Positions 53,896 through 63,600 of a stretch of DNA of 64,000 bases are shown here, in pieces (the stretch's first letter is position 1; every line of letters starts with the position of its first letter). The position numbers and the translations under genes are program-made. The notes under the pieces are model-generated. The model did not search any database and was not told where the DNA came from. It worked only from the letters and a program-made list of their open reading frames with translations. Source of the DNA: Anaerolineales bacterium (GTDB lineage: Bacteria; Chloroflexota; Anaerolineae; Anaerolineales; UBA4823); NCBI GenBank assembly GCA_016935755.1, contig JAFGQI010000117.1, forward strand, positions 22,222 to 86,221, read 5' to 3'.

Positions 53896-55240
53896 CGGTC
53901 GGAACCTCGCTCACCGCAGTGTCGCTGCGCTCACTGACCGTCAGCGCTTCCTCGAATATCTCCATGGCCTCATCCACCTCCAGGCGCGAAACACTGAGCG
54001 GAGGCGCGATGCGGATGGTGCTCTTGCCACAGCCCAGCAGCAGCAAACCGCGCATGAAGGCATTATCGACGATGCGATCGCGCAGCTTATCATCCGGTTC
54101 CCTGGTCTGCTGATCTTTGACAAATTCGACCCCAATCATTAACCCCTTGCCGCGCACCTGGCCGATGCTGGGATGACGGGCCTGCATCTCCTCCAGGATA
54201 TCCATGGTATAAGCGCCAATTAGATTGGCATTCTCCATATACTCATTCTCAATCAATTCCAAAGTCGCCAGGGCGGCCGCGCAGGAAATCGGGTTGCCAC
54301 CGTAGGTGTTGCCGTGGGCGCCTTTCTGCCAGGTGACCACATCTTCACGGGCGAACATCACGCCCAGGGGCATACCCGAGGCGATGCCCTTTGCCACGCA
54401 CACAATATCCGGTTCAACCTCAAAATGCTCGATCGCCCACCATTTGCCCGTCCGGCCTACGCCAGACTGGACTTCGTCAACAATCAGCAGAATGCCGTGT
54501 TTATCGCACAGTTCTCGCAGGGCGGGGAAGAAGCCTGGAGCGGGGATGACATAGCCGCCCTCGCCCTGGATCGGCTCAACCAGGATGCCCGCCACGTTTT
54601 CCGGCGGCAAGATGTGACCCAGGATCTGTTCTTCAATATAACGCACCACGGTAGCGCCATACTCTTCACCCGAGGCGCCCGGCTGCAAAATCGGACGATA
54701 GGGATCAGGGAAGGGGGCATGCACCACCCCATTCATCAAGGGATAAAAGTCACGATGATAGATGGGTTTGCTGGCAGTGAAGGTGACCGCGCCCATCGTG
54801 CGCCCATGGAAGGCGCCCAGGAAGCCAATGAATTCTGTCCGCCCGGTATAGTGGCGCGCCAGCTTGATGGCGGCTTCCACGCTCTCGGTGCCCGAGTTGG
54901 TCATGAAAGAAACTGCATTATCCAGGAAGGGGGCTATTTCATTGATCTTTTCGCCGAATTCAACCCACCTGGTGTGGTAAAAATCGGACGAGATATGAAT
55001 GAATTTTTCCGCCTGCTCCTGGATGGCCTTGACTACCCTGGGATGGCTGTGGCCTGTGGATACGACTGCAATCCCGGCGGCAAAATCCAGGAAGCGATTG
55101 CCATCCACATCCCAGACTTCGGTGCCGCGACCATGATCCATGACAAACGGGTAGCCGCGAGGATAGGAAGGGGAAATCACATCGTGATCTCGTTTGACGA
55201 TGGCCCGCGCCTTCGGCCCGGGCAAGTTCATTATGGGCAT
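53885..55240 (-). CDS. Class III aminotransferase, 4-aminobutyrate or acetylornithine type
   Basis: 451 residues. PLP lysine in CVAKGIASGMPLG near residue 270, cofactor-binding DEVQSGVGRTGKWW near 240, GTESVEAAIKLAR near 115, and EPIQGEGG near 208. Length and SGTESVEAA pattern favour 4-aminobutyrate or related omega-aminotransferases over acetylornithine. It has the AGGAG ribosome site and starts next to a 190-base divergent region shared with tgt. It overlaps the histidine kinase, an unusual partnership. Confidence 0.9.
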   Translation of the reverse strand: MPIMNLPGPKARAIVKRDHDVISPSYPRGYPFVMDHGRGTEVWDVDGNRFLDFAAGIAVVSTGHSHPRVVKAIQEQAEKFIHISSDFYHTRWVEFGEKINEIAPFLDNAVSFMTNSGTESVEAAIKLARHYTGRTEFIGFLGAFHGRTMGAVTFTASKPIYHRDFYPLMNGVVHAPFPDPYRPILQPGASGEEYGATVVRYIEEQILGHILPPENVAGILVEPIQGEGGYVIPAPGFFPALRELCDKHGILLIVDEVQSGVGRTGKWWAIEHFEVEPDIVCVAKGIASGMPLGVMFAREDVVTWQKGAHGNTYGGNPISCAAALATLELIENEYMENANLIGAYTMDILEEMQARHPSIGQVRGKGLMIGVEFVKDQQTREPDDKLRDRIVDNAFMRGLLLLGCGKSTIRIAPPLSVSRLEVDEAMEIFEEALTVSERSDTAVSEVPTVAA

Positions 55241-55273
55241 ATATTTTTCTCCTGAAATGTGACCAATATCATC

Positions 55274-55307
55274 TGTCCACCTGGGACAACTCCCAATGAA
55301 TGGGAGT
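55274..55307. repeat. Two adjacent small inverted repeats in the aminotransferase-tgt region
   Basis: TGTCC/GGACA arms at 55274-55278 and 55284-55288 and ACTCCCA/TGGGAGT arms at 55289-55295 and 55301-55307 lie side by side, each with a five-base loop. No gene ends here, so they may be operator sites or a leader structure for the aminotransferase transcript. Confidence 0.35.
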
Positions 55308-55381
55308 GATTTATTAATTTATAAGGGTTTAGCCTGTGAATTATACCGCAATGTCCCTCAGGCACGCCACCCCGAACGCGG

Positions 55382-55387
55382 TATAAT
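55382..55387 (+). promoter_or_regulatory. Candidate -10 box for tgt
   Basis: TATAAT at 55382-55387 would start transcription near 55394, 40 bases before the tgt ATG at 55433. No -35 box is evident. The in-frame ATG at 55391 lies too close to the box to be translated, which favours the later start. Confidence 0.4.
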
Positions 55388-55432
55388 CACATGGTTTTGT
55401 CCAGGCCTCGCGCCATCCACCTGGTGACAGAT

Positions 55433-56590
55433 ATGAAACTAAAGAACGCAAATTTCAGCTTCGAAATCCAGGCCCAACAGGGCCGCGCCCGGGCGGGTGT
55501 ATTTCACACGCCGCACGGAGAAATTCTCACGCCTGTTTTTGCGCCTGTCGGCACCCAGGCCAGCGTGAAAGCCATCACACCCGCTCAATTGAACGAAATG
55601 GGCGCCAGCCTGATCCTGGCCAATACCTATCACCTGTTCCTGCGCCCCGGCGACGATCTGGTAGCTGAGATGGGCGGACTGCACAGCTTTATGAACTGGC
55701 CGCGCCCCATCCTGACCGACTCAGGAGGCTTTCAGGTCTTCTCGCTGGCCGACAGCCGAAAAATCGATCAGGATGGGGTGACTTTCAAGAGCCATATCGA
55801 TGGATCGCTGCAGCGCCTGACGCCCGAAAAGTCAATCGAAATCCAGGAAAACCTGGGCGCCGATATCATCATGGCTTTCGACGAATGCGCCCCGCCTGAT
55901 GACCGCGCCTATAACCAGCGCGCCACCGCGCGCACCCATGCGTGGGCAGAGCGCTGCCTGGCGGCCAGGAAACGCCCTGACCAGGCCCTCTTCGGCATTG
56001 TGCAGGGCGGTGTGTTCGCTGACCTGCGCCAGCAATCGGCAGAATTCATCGCCTCGCTGGGCTTTCCGGGCCACGCCATCGGCGGGTTATCGGTAGGCGA
56101 GACCAAGGAAGAAATGAACGCCATGCTCGAGGTGGTGGAGGCCGTCCTGCCGCAGGACAAGCCGCGCTATTTGATGGGGGTGGGCGCGCCGGTCGACCTG
56201 GTGAATGGGGTGCTGCGGGGCGTGGATATCTTCGACTGCGTGCTGCCCACCCGGCTGGCGCGCCACAACGCCGCCCTGACCCGCACCCGGCGGCTGAACC
56301 TGGTTAATGCCGCTTACGCCCGAGATGAGCATCCTATCGATGAAAGCTGCGCCTGCTACACCTGCCAGCATTTCAGCCGCGCTTACCTGCGCCATTTGAT
56401 TGTGGCACGGGAGATGTTATCGGCCACGCTGCTGTCGATCCACAATCTGCACACCTTGCTGCAATTGACCCGAGATATGCGCCAGGCCATTCTGGAAGGC
56501 AGGTTCGACCAGTTTGCGGATGAATTTTTCCAGCAGCTCGCAGCCTCGCCAGATGAGGCACAGCGTGAACCTGCGGATGAGCCTCTATAA
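55433..56590 (+). CDS. tgt: tRNA-guanine transglycosylase
   Basis: 385 residues. LTDSGGFQVFSL near residue 95 with the catalytic Asp, nucleophile Asp in DIFDCVLPTRLARH near 270, and zinc motif CACYTCQHF with a later His. It inserts preQ1 into the wobble position of tRNAs for queuosine. The frame opens at 55391, but ATG at 55433 has GGTGAC upstream and matches the usual start. uppP follows 33 bases after the stop. Confidence 0.95.
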   Translation: MKLKNANFSFEIQAQQGRARAGVFHTPHGEILTPVFAPVGTQASVKAITPAQLNEMGASLILANTYHLFLRPGDDLVAEMGGLHSFMNWPRPILTDSGGFQVFSLADSRKIDQDGVTFKSHIDGSLQRLTPEKSIEIQENLGADIIMAFDECAPPDDRAYNQRATARTHAWAERCLAARKRPDQALFGIVQGGVFADLRQQSAEFIASLGFPGHAIGGLSVGETKEEMNAMLEVVEAVLPQDKPRYLMGVGAPVDLVNGVLRGVDIFDCVLPTRLARHNAALTRTRRLNLVNAAYARDEHPIDESCACYTCQHFSRAYLRHLIVAREMLSATLLSIHNLHTLLQLTRDMRQAILEGRFDQFADEFFQQLAASPDEAQREPADEPL

Positions 56591-56622
56591 CACAGCTCAA
56601 ATTGTCTTCTACAGGATTTCCT

Positions 56623-57444
56623 ATGACTCTCCTACAATCCATAATCCTCGGCATCATCCAGGGTCTGACTGAGTTCCTGCCTGTCTCCAGTTCGGGTCAC
56701 CTGGTTCTCGTCCCCTATCTGCTGGGTTGGGATATCCCGGCTGAGCAGGCGTTTGTCTTTGATGTGCTGGTGCAGGTCGCTACCCTGGCAGCCGTGATCC
56801 TCTACTTCTGGGCAGACCTGCTGACCATCGCCAAAGCCTTCCTGGCCGGCCTGGTAAGTAAAACCCCCTTCAAGGATCCCTTATCCCGGCAAGGCTGGCT
56901 CCTGATCCTGGCCAGCCTGCCGGCCGGGCTGATCGGCCTGGCGCTCAAAGAGATGGTCGAGCAGGCCTTTGCCAGCCCGTCAGCTACAGCCATCTTTTTG
57001 CTCTTCACCGCCGGGCTGCTGGTTTTAGCCGAGAAACTGGGCCAGCGCAGCCGCTCGCTGGACAGCCTGACCTGGGTGGACGCCCTGTGGGTCGGCTTTG
57101 CCCAGGCGCTGGCGATCTTCCCCGGCCTCTCCCGATCGGGAGCCACCATCACCGGCGCGATGACCCGCAACCTGCGGCGGCCAGAGGCGGCCCGCTTTTC
57201 CTTTCTGATGTCCATCCCGATTATGTTAGCCGCAGGGCTGGCTGCCGGGCTGGATCTGCTCGATCTGCCGAACTTCACCGCCCTGCTGCCCAGCTTCATC
57301 CCTGGCTTTCTTGCCGCGGCGGTGGTCGGCTACCTGTCCATTCGCTGGCTGTTGGGATATCTCAGCAAACGCCCCCTATATCCATTCGCGATCTACTGCA
57401 CTTTGCTGGGCTTGTTCACCCTGATGATGGCAATAGTCAAATAA
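56623..57444 (+). CDS. uppP: Undecaprenyl-diphosphate phosphatase
   Basis: About 273 residues with eight hydrophobic segments. The BacA-family signatures are clear: GLTEFLPVSSSGHLVLVP near residues 15-32 and FPGLSRSGATITGAM near 165-180, both carrying catalytic residues. It recycles the undecaprenyl carrier of peptidoglycan and surface glycans. AGGA lies six bases before the ATG; the upstream in-frame TTG at 56602 is less likely. It may be co-transcribed with tgt. Confidence 0.95.
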   Translation: MTLLQSIILGIIQGLTEFLPVSSSGHLVLVPYLLGWDIPAEQAFVFDVLVQVATLAAVILYFWADLLTIAKAFLAGLVSKTPFKDPLSRQGWLLILASLPAGLIGLALKEMVEQAFASPSATAIFLLFTAGLLVLAEKLGQRSRSLDSLTWVDALWVGFAQALAIFPGLSRSGATITGAMTRNLRRPEAARFSFLMSIPIMLAAGLAAGLDLLDLPNFTALLPSFIPGFLAAAVVGYLSIRWLLGYLSKRPLYPFAIYCTLLGLFTLMMAIVK

Positions 57445-57482
57445 ATGAAACCTTACAATATTGTTATCAATTTTTTTCTTCG

Positions 57483-57503
57483 ACGTAACGCACACGTAAC
57501 GCA
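57483..57503. promoter_or_regulatory. Direct repeat pair ACGTAACGCA one helical turn apart
   Basis: Two exact copies of ACGTAACGCA lie at 57483-57492 and 57494-57503, spaced 11 bases, followed by a TATAAT at 57511-57516. The pair covers the place of the -35 box, as an activator site would. It precedes the giant surface-protein gene. Confidence 0.45.
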
Positions 57504-57510
57504 ACAACCG

Positions 57511-57516
57511 TATAAT
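57511..57516 (+). promoter_or_regulatory. Candidate -10 box of the surface-protein gene
   Basis: TATAAT at 57511-57516 lies 110 bases before the ATG at 57627. A transcript starting near 57523 would begin with the perfect hairpin at 57524-57542. Confidence 0.45.
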
Positions 57517-57523
57517 AATAATA

Positions 57524-57542
57524 GCCCAATCAGAGATTGGGC
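57524..57542 (+). repeat. Perfect 8-bp hairpin at the 5' end of the surface-protein leader
   Basis: GCCCAATC (57524-57531) and GATTGGGC (57535-57542) pair perfectly around a three-base loop. No T run follows, so it is not a terminator of uppP. It sits where the transcript is expected to begin and could stabilise its 5' end, or serve as an operator in DNA. Confidence 0.5.
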
Positions 57543-57626
57543 AATCTATGGATTAATATTATAGATAAACTACATCTTTTTAGAGTTATTCGACTTCTTG
57601 CAACCACGAGAGGGAAGGGAAAAACT

Positions 57627-60600
57627 ATGGACAACCATAAAATTACTGCGATATCCAGGCTGACCTGGCGGCGATCGATGGCCCTGCTCAGCCTGGCAGC
57701 CCTGTTCATCCTGGGGATCATGCTTTACCGGTACAACACAGCCCAGGCAGTGGGCGGCCTGACCGTGCAGATCATTGCCGGCGACAACCTGGTAGTGGAT
57801 TCAAACGCGCAATCCCCCTCCACCTATGCACCGTCGGTGGCTACCGTGGCTGGCAAGTTCTGCAACGAAAACCCCAGCACCACCCTGTACAACGTGTGGG
57901 GCTACATCGGCGACTATACATCCGGCACCGCGGGGATTTACCCCGTGCGCAACAGCGGCAGCTTCTCTTCCAGCCATCCACTGCTGTATGACGCTGCGCC
58001 CCCCACAACCGATTACGCCTTCACCCACCTGGGCGGCAGCACCGGCACGACGGATGCCAAGCGCTTTATCGGCACCCTGGAACCAGGCCAGTGCAGTGTG
58101 CAGTACTGGTCCTTTGTATACCCGCACTGCGAAGACAACGGCGCCCTGCCCTGCTCGCAGGATGTGGTCTGGGGCGTTGCCACCGATCCCCTGGACGATC
58201 TGTGGTTGAATTTCGACATCTGGGGTGTGGCTGAAGGCGGCGCGGCGGATAACCAGACCAAGAAGATGACCATGCGCAACGAAATCTCCGCCATGGCCAA
58301 CAAGATCGAGCCCAACCCCAACGGAGCCTGGTTCAACACCAAGGACAATATCGTCATGCCCGGCAGCGTTATCACTTCCAACGGTATTCGCTACGAGCTG
58401 GGCAACGTCAACAAAGGTTTTGACAACAATAACGACGGCCTGTATGACTATAACGCCTGGATGCAGCCCTTCGGCGACACCACCTATGACCCCAGCTGCT
58501 TCCGCCTGATCCGCACCACCGGGGTTCTGACCGTCACCCGCAGCGGCGGCAACCCACCCATCATCTATAACTTCACCGACAAGCTGTACTTCACCTATCC
58601 GGACATCCCGCCCGACAACACCGGCGTGATTGGCAACATCTATTACACCTTCCTGGCGCTGAACGGGCCCTGCAGCACCGCCATGACGCCGTACCAGGAA
58701 GTGGCTTCCGGAGCGGATAACGAGAAGTTCAATGCCGACTACGGCACCAGCCTGCCAGCCATAGGCACGGAACAGAACAAGGTGGTTATCGACAAAGCCT
58801 CCCAACCGAATGTGATCGCTGTGGGGGGGACAGTCACCTACACCATCGGCTTTGCCAACAACGATACTGAGCTAAGCGCCGGTCTGACTCTATCATCGGG
58901 CGGGGTAAACCTGCCGGTGGTGATCAGCGACACAGTGCCGGTGGGAGCCGAGTTCGTCGGCGGCAGCGCCGAGACCGCCTTCACCAGCGGCTGCCCGAGC
59001 TGCACCGCCACGATCCGCGTCTCTACGGATGGTGGGGCGACCTGGGGGGCAGAACCGACCAGCAATGTGCTCAGCACAGCGGCCAACAAGGTCATCATCC
59101 AATGGTGGCTGGACCAACCGCTGCCCGCCACCGCCACCGGCTATGCCCGTTATAAGGCTTACCTGCCGGTCTCTCCTGCTTACAGCTACCCGGCCATCAT
59201 AAACGAGGCCTGCGGCAGCTTCGGCGAGGCGCCGCCTTTTGACTGCGATACCGAAACCAACCTGGTTTCGGCCGATAATACCCTGGGCGACCTGGTCTGG
59301 ACGGACACCAACGGCGATGGGATCAAGGACACCGGCGAGAGCGGGCTGAACGGCGTGACCGTCAAGCTGTATTGGGACAAGAACGGCGATGGCGAGCTGG
59401 ACGATGGGGATGTGTACTACGGCTCGACCGACAGCTACAACGACGCCACCTTCGGCAGCGGCTACTACCAGTTCAGCGACCTGCCAGATGGCAACTTCAT
59501 CGCCATCCTGGATATGACCGACGCGCAGATCCCCACCGGCTACAGCACCAGCACGCCGCTTTCCTATGCAGTGGCGCTGGATCCCACGGGAGGGAACGAC
59601 TTGGCAGTGAGCAACACCACTTCGGACTTTGGGCTGGCGCCGACTCTCAAGATCGACAAAATTAGGACCTCCAGCAGTCCAGTTAATGAGGGCGGGCTGG
59701 TCACTTACGATATCTTACTGACCAACACCCGACCCGGCGACGGCACCCCACAGGGCGCTTGCACCTATACGGTATGGGGAACAGCGCAAGACACCAACAC
59801 TCATGGTGAGACGGGCACCACTCCTTGGACTCTGGACACTGGTTGGCCTGGTGGAGCGCCAGACGGGACCTACGCGATCTCTGAGTGGGCCAACAATAAA
59901 GATACGGATGGTATGACCGGCTTTAACATCGGTCCTCAAGGCGGCTTAATCTCGGGCAGTTCCGTGAAAATGCTAATCTCTTTTTACATCGTCGCTACCA
60001 ATGGAGATACCGACGGGCCGATTGAAGATGACACCTCCACCTTCCGTATCTGGTACAACGACGGTGCCACGGCCCTGGGCTCCACGACTTACTCCACTCA
60101 GATGAACTCCTACGAAGGGCGCGTCCGACAGGGCCTGCTGATCTGGGATGTCTCCAGCCTCAGCCCAGGCGGCAACGGTTGGGACTGGAGCGATTTTGCC
60201 AGCAGCATCCTGGATGTGCAGTTCCAGAACCTCAAGGTCGGACAAGGGGACTATGTACGGATGTACGTTGACGCCGTTGGCTTCCGCTTCTCCACCAACC
60301 AGACCTGCGGCGGCGTGGATGACATCATTGCCACCCTGCCGCTCACCGACACCTTCGATGCCAACCGCTTGCAGTTCATCTCTGCCAGCCCGCTGCAAAC
60401 CAGCCTCAGCGGCGGCACGATCACCTGGAGCAACCTGGGGCCGCTCTACCCCGGGCAAACCAAGACCGTCAGCCTGACCTTCCTGGCAAAGCCAGTGGGA
60501 GACGCTTCAGTCACCACCATCAACTATGCCAATGTGACAAACGCCAAGTTTACCAGCGGCCGGGCAGTCAACAACGCCAACGATAACGCTTCCGTAACAA

Positions 60601-63600
60601 TCAGCCCATTGGCCAGAATCGGTGATTACGTCTGGTTTGACTCCGATGCTGATGGTGTTCAGGACTCAAATGAAGTAGGCATTCCGGGGGTAACGGTTCG
60701 GCGATCCCCGGACTGTAAAAACAATTATGTGACAACGACCACAGATGCTAATGGCTACTATGAATTTTCGGGGCTGGCAAATGGGACTTATTGCATTGAT
60801 GTAGTAACCACATCCCTGCCTGGCGGCGCTACTGGTTGGACAAACACCTTCGACCGGGATGGGAATCGAAACAATGAAGTTCCTAACTTGGTGATCAACC
60901 TGGGGGATGGGATCACAACCAATGATGATTATCTGGATGTGGATTTCGGCTACGATAGTTCGACCCAATCCATGATCACCGGGCGCGTCTGGGAAGACAA
61001 CAACGCCAACGGGCAAGTTGACAGCGGCGAAGCCAGCTTCAGCGGGGTCAGCGTGCAGCTCTACAACTGCGGTCCCGATGGCATCTGCGGCAATGGCGAT
61101 GATGTGGCTGTCGGCTCTCCGGTCACTACGGATGCCAATGGTTATTATTGCTTCACTGGCGTCACAGCCACCGGCAACCACTACGTCAAAGTAACCACTG
61201 CCTCCGGCCCACTGGTTGGCTACACCAATGTCTATGACCCGGATGGCAATAATGACAGCGACAACAGCGAAAGCCCGATCAATATCGCGGCCGGGAACAG
61301 CTACGGCCCCTACAACTTCGGCTACCGCCGCACGGGTTCGCTGACCATCGGCGATGAATTGTACGTGGACTGGAACGGCGATGGCAACCGCGATACCGGC
61401 GAAGAGGGCATTGCCAATGTGACTGTCAAGCTCTACGAGGATGTCGACAAGGACGGTGTGATCGATCCAGAGGACGCCCTCATCGCCACGACAGCCACCG
61501 ACAGCACCGGCGCTTACAGCTTCACCGGGCTGGCTGGAGAAGCCACCAACGGTTATGGTTATATCGTGGTGGTCGACACTGGGGACCCGCAGTATCCATT
61601 CAATGACGCCACGCTCTTCCCTGGTGGGGTAGTACAGACCCAGGATCCCGACCAGGCTGGCGTCGTCTGTACCACCTGCGACAACACCGCCAGCGTGATC
61701 CTGATGAGCACCAGCACTTCAGCTATTGACTGGGGCTACCAGCCTACCGGCTACGGCTCAATCGGCGACCGGGTGTGGAATGACCTGGACGCGGATGGCC
61801 AGCAGGATTTGGGCGAGTCCGGGCTGTCCGGTGTCACTGTGCGCCTGTACGAAGATTCCAATGGAAATGGGGTTTATGACGCTGCGGATGATGCCCTGAT
61901 CGCCGAGACAACCACTGCATCGGATGGCTCGTACAGCTTCACCGGTTTGCCAGCCGGAGATTATCTGGTGGATGTGGTCAGGCCGACTGGTTATACCCTG
62001 ACCACCGACAACGACCCCGAACCCGTGACCCTTACAGCTAACCAGAGCTATACAGACGCCGATTTCGGTTACATCCGCAACACAGTCATCGGCGACTTCA
62101 TCTGGAAGGACCTGAACGGCAACGGCATCCAGGAAACCGCCGAGACCGGCATCAACGGCGTGGTGGTTGAGCTGTACCAGGATTTGAATGAAGACGGCGA
62201 CTTTGACGATAGCGGAGAATATATCGGTTCCCAAACCACCGCCAACGACCCGGTCACCGGCAAAGCCGGCTACTACCAGTTCAGCGACCTGCCCGCCGGC
62301 GACTACAAGGTAGTCGTGGCAGACAGCAACTTCGCCAGCGGCGGCGCGCTGTACCAGTACCAGCAGACCGGCGACCCGGACGCCTCGGATGTGCCCTGCC
62401 TGACGACAGGTTCCTATCCCTGCAACAACGCCTATCTGATCGTCAACCCCAACGCGGGCGCGTACGGGCTGAACCTGGGCCAGATCAACCTGACCGCCGA
62501 TTTTGGCTATGTCTATCTGCCCACCGGCTCCATCGGCGACACCCTGTGGATTGACTCGGATGGGAACAACGTGCGCGATGAAGGCGAGGCAGGCATCAGC
62601 GGTGTAACTGTGGATCTGTACGACTGCAGTGTAAGCCCCTGCACCTTTGTCCGCACGGATACGACCGACTCCAATGGGCAGTACCTGTTTGAGAGCCTGA
62701 GCGCCGGAAAAACCTACGAGGTGCGGGTCAACATTAACACCTCCAACTACACCCCGCAGTATGACCCGGATGGCACGCTGGATAACACCACTCAGGTGGT
62801 ACTGGACAGTTCTGGACAGGCCACCTCTGTGGGCGGAGTCGCCTGCCTAGCGGGTGAGATCTGCAACCTGGACGCCGATTTCAGCTACCTGCCTAAGGGC
62901 ACCAACAGCACCAGCGGCACCGTCTTCTTCGACGTGGGCAACAATGGCGGCCTCTACGACAGCAGCACAGACACGCCCATTGGCAATGTCACGGTCTATC
63001 TGTGGCAGTGCACGGATGGCACCTGCGCCTCTAAGACACTGTTCGCCACCACTGTTACCGGCCTGGACGGCAGCTACAGTTTTACTGATCTGCCGGATGG
63101 CTACTATCAGGTGATCGTCCCAGGCGCTGAGCCGGAGATCTACGGCTTGCAGCTCAACTATGACCCTGACCTGGTCTCGCCGGATGTGTACTGCGACTCT
63201 GGCGATGGCTGCGATTACCGCACGATCACCCCCAACCTGAGCAGCGGCTCTTCGGACAGTGGGAATGATTTCGGCCTGTTCGCCAACATGGACTGCGGCG
63301 ATCTGCCGGATACCTTCAACCTGAACCCAACGCAATACAAGACTTCGCTGGCAGTGGGAGGCCCATGCCATATCAGCAATAACGGCAGCAGCGATCCCGA
63401 TCACTACCTGGGGGTACTGTGGGACAGCGATGATGATGGCAATCCATCTACCTCCAACGCAACCTGGGATGATACAGATAGCGAGGATGACGAGGATGGC
63501 ATCTATCTCCTCAGCCCGCCGGCTAACTGGGCAGCCGGGAACACCGTTCAAATCCGCGCGATTGTGGTTGGTTCGAACGCTTACCTGGCCGGCTGGTTCG

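Noticed and set aside
54314..55255. Plus-strand frame of 313 codons opposite the aminotransferase
   Set aside because: It mirrors the aminotransferase gene, which has full catalytic motifs and a good ribosome site.
57454..57476. ACAATATTGT palindrome followed by seven T residues after uppP
   Set aside because: The palindrome leaves no room for a loop and is A/T-rich, so a stable hairpin is unlikely. Termination here is possible but not supported.
57801..58805. Long antisense open frame (334 codons) opposite the surface-protein gene
   Set aside because: It is a shadow of a GC-rich, Asp/Gly-rich coding frame; it has no ribosome site and low-complexity Val/Gly-rich content. Similar antisense frames at 59973-60458 and 62847-63551 were rejected for the same reason.
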